From Saccharopolyspora galaxeae (GTDB lineage: Bacteria > Actinomycetota > Actinomycetes > Mycobacteriales > Pseudonocardiaceae), in contig NZ_JADDUE010000019.1 of the NCBI RefSeq assembly GCF_016526145.1, positions 1 through 56,274 on the forward strand: a stretch of 56,274 bases of DNA, in the 5' to 3' direction. Every line of letters starts with the position of its first letter. Positions within the stretch are counted from its first letter, which is position 1. The translations under genes were made by a program, and so were the position numbers. Under the pieces are notes generated by a model that saw only the letters and a program-made list of their open reading frames with translations, ran no database searches and was not told where the DNA came from. Shown here piece by piece: positions 1 to 6,851 of this stretch.

Positions 1-110
1 ACGCCTTCGACCCCTGGCTACACACCTACAACCACCACCGCGCCCACACCTCCCTCAACGGCCACACACCAGCCCAACGCATTCACAACCTCACAGGGCA
101 ATACAGGTAG
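1..110 (+). CDS. IS481-type transposase, C-terminal fragment (cut by window edge)
   Basis: The reading frame is open from the window edge and ends at TAG 108-110. Its last 35 residues include LHTYNHHRAHTSLNG followed by TPAQRI, which matches the end of the DDE integrase core in IS481/IS3-type transposases (W-x-YN-x2-R-x-H-x2-L-x-G-x-x-P). The catalytic part lies outside the window, so whether the copy is intact cannot be judged. No terminal inverted repeat could be picked out in the 170 bases after the stop. It marks the left boundary of the region as a transposon insertion site. Confidence 0.75.
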   Translation, partial: AFDPWLHTYNHHRAHTSLNGHTPAQRIHNLTGQYR

Positions 111-281
111 CGGAACCTCAGACGCCTTCCGGCTCCGGGATCTCATCCTGAAGTAGCTCCCTACTCGGCGTCCTCATAGGTCCGGGCCGCTGTCCTCGCC
201 AGAAGACGTCTGAGAACCCGCCGGTGGTCCGGCTGAGTCCTCGGACGCCGCAAGCGGCTGCCGCCGCTTTTCAAACAGAAC

Positions 282-1160
282 CTAGTTCTCGCGTTCGGCC
301 GCGCGGACTTCCAACCGGGCGCGCGCCGCGAGCGCGCCGCGCAGCCCGATCCGCAGCGGCGCCCATGCCGCTCCCCGGTGCCGGTCGGCGAGGTAGCGGT
401 AGGCGCTGCGGTGGTGCTCGGTGAGCATCGGCCCGGGATTGCGGGACGTGGCGTGCCCGCCGATGTGCGTGATCCGGGCGCTGGGCACGTAGATGTTCAG
501 CCAGCCCTTGCCGCCGAGCCGGTCGCCGAGGTCGACGTCCTCGAAGTACATGAAGTAGCGCGGGTCGAATCCGTCGACGCTGTCGAACGCTTCGCGGCGC
601 AGCAGCAGGCACGATCCGGACAACCAGCCCGCCTTGCGCTCGCGGATCCCGGACTCCGACTGCCGGTAGGCGCGGGTCCACGGGTTGTCCGGCCAGACCC
701 TGCTGAACGCGGCGTGCCCGGCGCCGCGGCCCAGCGAGGGCAGCAGCCGCGCCGACGGGTAGACGCTGCCGTCCGGCTCGTTGATCAACGGGCCGAACGC
801 GCCGCCGCGGGGCCAGCGGTCGGCCGCGGCCAGCAGCTCGTCCAGCGCACCGGGCTGCCATTCCACGTCCGCGTTGCTGATCACGACCCAGCCGACTTCG
901 TCGCCGAGTTCGGCCGCGCCGCGGTTCGCGGCCCCGCCGTAGCCGAGGTTCGCCCCGGTCGGCACGAACCGGACCTCGGGACGCGCTTCGGCGGCGCGTT
1001 CCGGGATGCCGTCGGTCGAACCGTTGTCGGCGAGCACCACCTGCGCCTGGCGGGTGGTCGCCGCTTTGATCGAGTCGAGGTTGCGCTCCAGCGTCTCACC
1101 GGGCGAGTAGGTCACGATCACGACGGCGATCTCGTCGCCGTAGCTGCGGGAGGCGGTCAC
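282..1160 (-). CDS. wbbL: WbbL-type rhamnosyltransferase (GT2)
   Basis: This 292-residue GT2 protein probably transfers L-rhamnose from dTDP-rhamnose to decaprenyl-diphospho-GlcNAc, making the linker between peptidoglycan and arabinogalactan on the cytoplasmic membrane face. The GT-A fold is clear: VVIVTYSPGETLERNLDSI at the N-terminus, LADNGSTDG, NLGYGGAANRG, a DxD-like SNADVEW, GWLSGSCLLLRR and YFMYFEDVDLGDRLG. These motifs and the length closely match mycobacterial WbbL. The GTG start at 1160 begins the conserved domain with no room for more. The rhamnose-making genes rmlD and rmlB lie 12 kb away, whereas in mycobacteria wbbL and rmlD are adjacent. The glycosyltransferases and ABC-F gene in between are therefore extra here. 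The function rests on family similarity. Confidence 0.9.
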   Translation of the reverse strand: MTASRSYGDEIAVVIVTYSPGETLERNLDSIKAATTRQAQVVLADNGSTDGIPERAAEARPEVRFVPTGANLGYGGAANRGAAELGDEVGWVVISNADVEWQPGALDELLAAADRWPRGGAFGPLINEPDGSVYPSARLLPSLGRGAGHAAFSRVWPDNPWTRAYRQSESGIRERKAGWLSGSCLLLRREAFDSVDGFDPRYFMYFEDVDLGDRLGGKGWLNIYVPSARITHIGGHATSRNPGPMLTEHHRSAYRYLADRHRGAAWAPLRIGLRGALAARARLEVRAAEREN

Positions 1161-1205
1161 GGCGGCCCATTCTGCCGAACACGGTCCGGGGTGGGCTGAC
1201 GCCCC

Positions 1206-2795
1206 TCAGCACCGCCGGAGTTCGTCGTCGAGCCGCATCCGGGTGGTGGTTCCGATCTCGCGCAGGAATTCGGCGTCGTGCCCGGCGACGATCAACGCGC
1301 CGGCGTAGGACTCCATGGCCTGCGCGAGTTGCCGCACGCTGGCCGCGTCCAGGTTGTTGGTCGGTTCGTCGAGCAGCAACAACCGCGGTGCCGGTTCGGC
1401 CAGCAGCAACGTGGCCAGCGCCGCCCGGAAGCGCTCTCCGCCGGAGAGCCTGCCGACCGGCCGATCGGCGTCCGCCCCGCGCAGCAGGAAGCGGGCGAGC
1501 TGCGCGCGGATCGCGTTGGGTGTGGCCGACGGCGCGGCCTGCACGACGTTGTCCACGGCCGACATCCGCTCGTCGAGCACGTCGAGGCGCTGCGGCAGGT
1601 ATCGCGCCGGTACGAGCGTGCGGACCTCGCCCGCGTCCGGTTCCAGCTCGCCCATGATGGTTCGCAGCAGCGTGGTCTTGCCCGCGCCGTTGGCGCCGAC
1701 CAGCGCGATCCGTTCCGGTCCGCGCACCTCCCAGTTCACCAGCGGACCGTTGCGCAGCAGCACGCCGGTGAGCCGCAGGACCTCCTTGCGCGCGGGCACC
1801 TCCGTCGCCGGGAGGTCGATCCGGATCTCGTCGTCGTCGCGGACCGCTTCCTCGGCGGCTTCGAGCCGTTCCCGGGCCTGGCGCACCTTGTCGTCGTGCA
1901 TGTTGCGGTACTTGCCCGCCGCGATTTCCGCGTCCTCGGCCCGTTTGCGCATCCGGACCTTGGGTTCCCGCTTGGTCTCCCAGCGCTTGCGGCCGTAGCG
2001 CTGCCTGCGGTCCAGCTTGATCCGCGCTTCGGCCAGCTCGCGGCGCTGGCGCTTGAGGTCCTGCTCGGCCGCGCGCACGCTGCGCTCGGCGGCTTCCTGG
2101 TCGGCGGCCACGGCCTGCTCGTAGTCGGTGAGGTTGCCGCCGTAGCAGGTGAGCGCGCCGTCGCGGAGTTCGGCCATGCGGTCCATCCGCTGCAACAGCT
2201 CGCGATCGTGCGAGGCGATCAGCAGCACGCCGTCGTAGGAGGCGATCGCCTGGTGCGCGATTGCCCTCGCCCGCTGATCGAGGTTGTTGGTCGGTTCGTC
2301 GAGCAGCAGCACGTCGGGCTCGCGCAGGAATTGCGCGGCCAGTCCGAGCAGCACCAGCTCACCGCCGGAGCACGCGCCCACGTGCGCGTCCAGCGGTACC
2401 TGTCGGAGGCCGAGCTGGTCGAGGGTCGCGCGGGTCCGCTGCTCGACGTCCCACCGCTCGCCCACGATCGCGAAGTGCTCTTCGCGGGGATCGCCGCTTT
2501 CGATGGCCGCGATCGCTCGCCGGACCTGCGCCACCCCGAGAACCTCGTCGACACGGCTCTCGGAGTCCAGGATCAGGTCCTGCGGCAGGTAAGCGAGTTC
2601 CCCGTGCGCGCTGACGGTTCCGGAGGTGGGTCGCAGTTCGCCCGCGATCAGCCGCAGCAAGGTGGACTTGCCCGAGCCGTTCGACCCGATCAGGCCGGTG
2701 CGCCCGGCGCCGAGCACGACGTCGAGGTGGTCGAACGCGAAACCGCCGTCCGGCCAGGCGAAGGTGAGATCGGAGCAGACGATGGATCCGGACAT
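1206..2795 (-). CDS. ABC-F family ATPase (ribosome-associated type)
   Basis: This 529-residue protein has two ABC ATPase domains and no membrane helix. The first domain has Walker A GSNGSGKST, signature CSGGE and Walker B LLLLDEPTNNLD. The second has GANGAGKTT, LSGGERFR and LLLDEPTNNLD. Between them is a long charged, coiled-coil linker (about residues 220-310) rich in Arg, Lys and Glu, as in ABC-F proteins that act at the ribosomal exit site. Family members protect ribosomes from macrolides, lincosamides or pleuromutilins, or adjust translation. Which applies here cannot be told from sequence alone. The frame extends upstream to 2951, but ATG 2795 has a GGGAG Shine-Dalgarno 5 nt away and starts the conserved domain. 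It lies between glycosyltransferases on the same strand. Confidence 0.9.
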   Translation of the reverse strand: MSGSIVCSDLTFAWPDGGFAFDHLDVVLGAGRTGLIGSNGSGKSTLLRLIAGELRPTSGTVSAHGELAYLPQDLILDSESRVDEVLGVAQVRRAIAAIESGDPREEHFAIVGERWDVEQRTRATLDQLGLRQVPLDAHVGACSGGELVLLGLAAQFLREPDVLLLDEPTNNLDQRARAIAHQAIASYDGVLLIASHDRELLQRMDRMAELRDGALTCYGGNLTDYEQAVAADQEAAERSVRAAEQDLKRQRRELAEARIKLDRRQRYGRKRWETKREPKVRMRKRAEDAEIAAGKYRNMHDDKVRQARERLEAAEEAVRDDDEIRIDLPATEVPARKEVLRLTGVLLRNGPLVNWEVRGPERIALVGANGAGKTTLLRTIMGELEPDAGEVRTLVPARYLPQRLDVLDERMSAVDNVVQAAPSATPNAIRAQLARFLLRGADADRPVGRLSGGERFRAALATLLLAEPAPRLLLLDEPTNNLDAASVRQLAQAMESYAGALIVAGHDAEFLREIGTTTRMRLDDELRRC

Positions 2796-2972
2796 GCGGG
2801 CTCCCGTCGAGGTCGCGACTGGTGACGCGGCCCGGGGATGCGACTTCCGGGCCATGGGCGGCGCGTTCGCGCGCCCGCGTTGCGCGGCCTCAAAGGAGCA
2901 CGTCAGTACCTCGATGTCCGGCGGTGGTCGTGCTTCGACCGTAGCGAGCACGGCAACCGGTTTTCGCCGCGA

Positions 2973-4124
2973 TCAGCTCCGGCGGCGGTGCAGGTGATGC
3001 GCGCGGGCGTACGCCTCGCGGTGCTGAGTGGCGCAGGAAGCCCAGGTGAAGTCCTTGGCGCGGCGTTGCGCGGCGGTCGACAGCGCGGATCGGCGGGCGG
3101 GGTCGTCGAGCAGTTCGGTGAGCCCGGCGGCCACGTCGGCGGCGCGGATCCCGCAGTAGGCGACCGCGTCACCGCCGACCTCGGGCAGGCTCAGCCGCCG
3201 CGTGGTCAGCACCGCGGCGCCGCAAGCCATCGCTTCCAGCACGGGCAGGCCGAAGCCCTCGCCGATGCTGGGATAGGCGAGGACGTGCGCGCCGCCGAGG
3301 AATCCGGGTAACTCGGCGAACGGCACGTACCCGGCGCGGATCACCCGGATGCGGTGCGGCACGGCCTCCAGCGCCCGCTCCACCCGCACGTCCCAGCCGG
3401 GTTGCCCGGCCAGCACCAGCGCCGGATCGTCGGCGCGACCGCGGGCGGCGAGGGTGAACCCGCGGATCAGCGCGGGCACGTTCTTGCGCGGCTCCAGCGC
3501 GCCGAGGAACGCCACGTAGGGCTGGTCGCGCAGGCTGAACCGGTCGCGCACCGCGCGGATCTCGGCCGGTGACGGCGGGTGGAAGAACTCCGGGTCCACG
3601 CCGTGGTGCATGACGTGCATGGCGCGGCGGTCCGCTCCGGCGCTGCGGGCGAGCCCGGTGGCGGTGGCTTCGCTGGGCACCACGCACAGCGTGGCGCGGC
3701 GCAGCGCGGTTTTCGTCCAGGTGCGGAAGAACCGGGCCTTGACCGGGGAGTGCAGTGCGGCACCGGTGAAGAAGGTGGCGTCGTGCAGCGTCACCACGGA
3801 CGCGGCCGGATTCGCCAGCGGCGTGGTGTAGTGCGGCGAATGCAGCACGTCGGCGCCGAGCCTGCGCACCAGCCGCGGCAACGTGGTCTGCTCCCAGGTC
3901 AGCCGCGCGGTGCGGGTGGCGACGGCTTCGGCGGCGGGCACCACCCGCGAGTTCGGGGCGATGCGGGCGTAGAGCCCGGCGTCCCGGGGCTGGCAGACGA
4001 CGCTGACCCGGGCGCCGTCCTGGTCGAGCGCGGCCAGCAGCGAATCCACGTAGCGACCGACGCCACCGCGGTCGGCGGGGACGGCGGTGGCGTCGATGAG
4101 CAGATGCGGCTCACCTCGTTGCAC
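2973..4124 (-). CDS. Glycosyltransferase family 4 (GT-B fold)
   Basis: This 383-residue GT4 protein starts with a Rossmann-like segment and the glycine motif DRGGVGRYVDSLLAAL. It has VLHSPHYTTPL and VVTLHDATF in the acceptor half, FLGALEPRKNVPALIRGF at the start of the donor domain, and YPSIGEGFGLPVLEAMACG, the E-x7-E retaining GT4 signature. It probably adds a hexose to a cell-envelope polysaccharide; the sugar cannot be predicted. The GTG at 4124 has no Shine-Dalgarno, but a -10-like TACGCT (minus strand of 4132-4137) lies 7 nt upstream, which suggests a leaderless mRNA. The next gene upstream on the same strand is a similar GT4, 69 bp away, so the two may act on one glycan. Confidence 0.88.
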   Translation of the reverse strand: MQRGEPHLLIDATAVPADRGGVGRYVDSLLAALDQDGARVSVVCQPRDAGLYARIAPNSRVVPAAEAVATRTARLTWEQTTLPRLVRRLGADVLHSPHYTTPLANPAASVVTLHDATFFTGAALHSPVKARFFRTWTKTALRRATLCVVPSEATATGLARSAGADRRAMHVMHHGVDPEFFHPPSPAEIRAVRDRFSLRDQPYVAFLGALEPRKNVPALIRGFTLAARGRADDPALVLAGQPGWDVRVERALEAVPHRIRVIRAGYVPFAELPGFLGGAHVLAYPSIGEGFGLPVLEAMACGAAVLTTRRLSLPEVGGDAVAYCGIRAADVAAGLTELLDDPARRSALSTAAQRRAKDFTWASCATQHREAYARAHHLHRRRS

Positions 4125-4193
4125 AGCGTGCAGCGTACGGGGGCGCCGGAGGCGATCGTGGCCGGTTCCGCAAATCTTGAGCGCGTCTCTGCT

Positions 4194-5294
4194 TCAGCGG
4201 TGCAGGTGGGCTCGCCAGACGGCGCGGGCGGTGCGGTGCCAGTCGAACTCGGCGGCTCGGCGGCGCCCGGCCGCGATGAGTTCGGCGCGCAACGGCTCGT
4301 CATCGACGGCGCTGCGCAGCGCACGAGCCAACGCGGCGGGATCGCCCGGTGGCGCCGCGATCCCGGCGCCGCCGGCGACTTCGACCAGCGCGGGGTCGTC
4401 GGAATGCGCGACCGGCACGCCGAGCGCCATCGCCTCCAGCACCGGCAGGCCGAAACCTTCGGCGAGGCTGGGCATGGCCACCGCGGCAGCGCGGCGGATG
4501 AGGATGCCGAGTTCCGCGTCGTCGACTCCGCGCAGCAGCCGGATGCGTTCGGGCGGCAACCCGTGGTGTTCGGCGATGCGCGGCAGGTCGACACCGCCCC
4601 AGCCCTGCTCACCGACGACGACCAGCGGCACGTCCGGCGCCTCCGGCTGGGCCAGGGCGCGCGCCAGGTGCTCGTGGCCCTTGCGGGGTTCGATCGTGCC
4701 GATCGCGAGGATGTAGCGCGGCGGCAAGGTCGCGGCCAGCACCCGCGAGCAGTCCGGCTCGGGCTCGGTGAGCAGTGCTGGCGCGATCCCCTCGCCTGCC
4801 ACGTGGATCTCCGCGCGAGTCGGCACCCTCCCCGCGAGGTCGGCGGCGACCGCTTCGGTGGGCACGATCAGCGCGTCGGCTTGCGCGGCGGCGCGGCCAA
4901 CCGCGCGGCGATGCCAGCGGACGCCGCGCGGGGTCAGCGTCTCGGGGTGGGTCCAGGGGACGGTGTCGTGCACGGTGACCACGAGTCCGCGGCCGCGCCT
5001 GCGCGGCGGGGCGAGCGGGGTCATCGCGTGGACCGAGTCGCCACCGGGCCACCACGGCAAACCGCGCTCCCAGCCTCCGATCAACGCTTTTCGGGGCAGT
5101 GGCAGGACTTTCGGGCCGTGCACGCCGTCGACCGCGGCGCTGCCGGGATGTGCTGTGCGGCTGACCGCGGAGGTCACTTCCCAGTCGTCCGGGGCCGTGG
5201 CGGCGAGGGCGCGCAGCAGTTCTCGCGTGTAGCGGCCGGTTCCGCCGGGCACGGGAGCGAGCAGTTGCTCGGCGATCACCAGCAGCTCGGGCAC
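4194..5294 (-). CDS. Glycosyltransferase family 4 (GT-B fold)
   Basis: This 366-residue GT4 protein is related to its downstream neighbour. Key motifs are VPGGTGRYTRELLRAL near the N-terminus, LVVTVHDTVPWTHPETL, ILAIGTIEPRKGHEHLARAL and MPSLAEGFGLPVLEAMALG (retaining E-x7-E). No signal peptide or membrane helix is visible, so it is probably cytoplasmic or peripheral at the membrane. The GTG start at 5294 is preceded by TAGGGT (minus strand of 5301-5306) with a 6-nt gap and no Shine-Dalgarno, so it is probably leaderless. It is divergent from the GT2 gene starting at 5395, and the two share a 100-bp promoter region. The sugar specificity is unknown. Confidence 0.88.
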   Translation of the reverse strand: MPELLVIAEQLLAPVPGGTGRYTRELLRALAATAPDDWEVTSAVSRTAHPGSAAVDGVHGPKVLPLPRKALIGGWERGLPWWPGGDSVHAMTPLAPPRRRGRGLVVTVHDTVPWTHPETLTPRGVRWHRRAVGRAAAQADALIVPTEAVAADLAGRVPTRAEIHVAGEGIAPALLTEPEPDCSRVLAATLPPRYILAIGTIEPRKGHEHLARALAQPEAPDVPLVVVGEQGWGGVDLPRIAEHHGLPPERIRLLRGVDDAELGILIRRAAAVAMPSLAEGFGLPVLEAMALGVPVAHSDDPALVEVAGGAGIAAPPGDPAALARALRSAVDDEPLRAELIAAGRRRAAEFDWHRTARAVWRAHLHR

Positions 5295-5394
5295 GCGGTC
5301 ACCCTAGTCCGCAGTGGTTCGATCTTCTTGCCGGGACCAGCGGCGATGGTGCCGAACCGGGAGATCGCGCTTCCGCCGGGTTAGGCTCCGCCGG

Positions 5395-6624
5395 GTGGGA
5401 ACCCTGCGCAGCACCGTCGTGGTCGTCACGTGGCGCGGGCGGGCGCACGTGGCGGACTGCCTGGACGCGGTGGCCGCCCAGGACCGTCCACATCGGATTC
5501 TGGTGGTGGACAACGCGTCGGCCGACGGGACCGCGGAATTGCTGGCGCGGCACCCGTCGCGGCCGGAAGTGCTGCGGCTGTCCCGGAATCGCGGGTACGC
5601 GGGAGGTATCACTGCCGCGTTGGCGCAGGTGAGCACGCCGTTCGTCGCGTGGCTCAACGACGATGCGGTTCCCGAGCCCGGTTGGCTCGCGGCGCTGGAG
5701 GACGCGCTGGACGCGGATTCCGGAGCGTGGGCTGCCGCCTCGGTGCTGCGGGCGCCGGACGGTGCGGTGCAGTCGGTCGGGGTGCGGCTCACTGCGGATG
5801 GGCACGGGGCGGATCTCGCCGAGGTGACCGGCGGGAGAGTCCGCGGGGCCCATCGATGCGACGCGGCGCGAGACCGCTCGGGGGCTGCTCGAACCGGCAC
5901 GGCCGAGACCGGCGAGAAAGGAATCCTCGAAGCTGGCACCGGTGCCGGACCCGGCGAAACGGGGCTCGCGCAAACCGGGCTCGGCGCATCCGCTTCCGAG
6001 CTGGGTGAGACCGGTTCCGGCGCAGCGTTCGAGGTGTTCGGGTTCTGCGGTGGTGCGGCGCTGCTGCGGACCGAGCGAGTGCGGGCGGTGGGCGGCGTCC
6101 CGGCGAACTTCTTCTGCTACTACGAGGACACCGACACGTCGTGGCGGCTCCGCCTCGCCGGAGGCCGCGTCGTGTCGGTTCCCGCAGCCCGCGTCACGCA
6201 CCTGCACGGCGCCAGCTCTCGCCTCGGCTCGCCGCGGTTCCACCGCTGGAACGAGCTCAACCGCCTGCGCACGCTGCTGCGCTGCGCTCCCGCCCCGATC
6301 GCGACCCGCGAACTTCTCCGCTTCGCGGCCGTGACCTGCGCGCTCCCGCTCCGCTCGGCGTCGCACCGCTTCCGCTGCGCCGACCTCCGCGCGCTACCCG
6401 CGCGCTCCCGCGCGCGCCGCGCTCCGCCACTCCCCCGCACTCCACCGAACTTCCGCGTCGCCTTGCGGCTCCGCGTACTGGCTGAGGTGGCTGCCACTGC
6501 CCCCGCGGCGCTCCGCGCCCGCCGCGCACACGGCTCCGCCGCTGCGCGGCACGCCGTGTGGTCCAGGTGGTCGGGCGAACACCCGCCTCCCGGATCCGGG
6601 CGAACGGACCGCTGGTCCGAATAG
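5395..6624 (+). CDS. Glycosyltransferase family 2 with a Gly/Thr-rich insertion
   Basis: This 409-residue GT-A fold protein has VVVVTWRGRAHVADCLDA, LVVDNASADGTAELLA, SRNRGYAGGI, the metal-binding WLNDDAVPEPGWL, then FGFCGGAALLR and NFFCYYEDTDTSWRLRL. It resembles rhamnosyl- or galactosyltransferases of the WbbL/GlfT class. Residues about 152-212 (bases 5848-6031) are an unusual low-complexity insert rich in repeats such as ETG, TGT and QTG, placed just before the conserved FGFCGG block where relatives have a short loop. The C-terminal tail is Arg/Ala-rich, and its TAG stop lies inside a 43-bp palindrome. GTG 5395 is chosen because TAGGCT (5382-5387) sits 7 nt upstream and the domain begins there. 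Confidence 0.85.
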   Translation: MGTLRSTVVVVTWRGRAHVADCLDAVAAQDRPHRILVVDNASADGTAELLARHPSRPEVLRLSRNRGYAGGITAALAQVSTPFVAWLNDDAVPEPGWLAALEDALDADSGAWAAASVLRAPDGAVQSVGVRLTADGHGADLAEVTGGRVRGAHRCDAARDRSGAARTGTAETGEKGILEAGTGAGPGETGLAQTGLGASASELGETGSGAAFEVFGFCGGAALLRTERVRAVGGVPANFFCYYEDTDTSWRLRLAGGRVVSVPAARVTHLHGASSRLGSPRFHRWNELNRLRTLLRCAPAPIATRELLRFAAVTCALPLRSASHRFRCADLRALPARSRARRAPPLPRTPPNFRVALRLRVLAEVAATAPAALRARRAHGSAAARHAVWSRWSGEHPPPGSGRTDRWSE

Positions 6625-6644
6625 ATTGGCCGAACAGGCCGTTC
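6602..6644. repeat. 43-bp intergenic palindrome, copy A
   Basis: This is an imperfect palindrome beginning GAACGGACCGCTGG, with centre CGAATAGATTGG and ending AGGCCGTTC. It is followed by ACTCCTCGCGG, which also follows the copy at 19057 almost unchanged. The stop codon TAG of the preceding gene is inside it. It is one of about eight related elements in this window, all exactly or nearly 43 bp. It may act as a terminator hairpin or a protein-binding site. Confidence 0.8.
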
Positions 6645-6724
6645 ACTCCTCGCGGAACCCGGCTTGCGCGCTGGTGCAGGCACGCAGCCGACACACCCGC
6701 GCATCGTGAGCGGACTGCGCGAGC

Positions 6725-6767
6725 GAACGGACCGCTGGTCCCAATAGATCGGGCTAGCGGTCCGTTC
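6725..6767. repeat. 43-bp intergenic palindrome, copy B (perfect 12-bp arms)
   Basis: The arms GAACGGACCGCT (6725-6736) and AGCGGTCCGTTC (6756-6767) are perfectly complementary. The 19-base centre, containing CCCAATAGATCGGG, can pair further through CCC and GGG. It lies 123 bp after copy A in the same gap between two glycosyltransferase genes. It is the best hairpin of the family. Confidence 0.85.
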
Positions 6768-6851
6768 ACTCCTGGAGCAACACCCCTGGAGAAAACCGGG
6801 GATCAGCGGGCGCTGTGCACGCGCGCCCGCCGCGTAGGGCAGGCTTGGGGT

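Noticed and set aside
6625-6851. N-terminal extension of the GT2-GT4 protein back to 6558
   Set aside because: The extension runs through two palindromes and lacks glycosyltransferase similarity; GT motifs begin just after GTG 6852.
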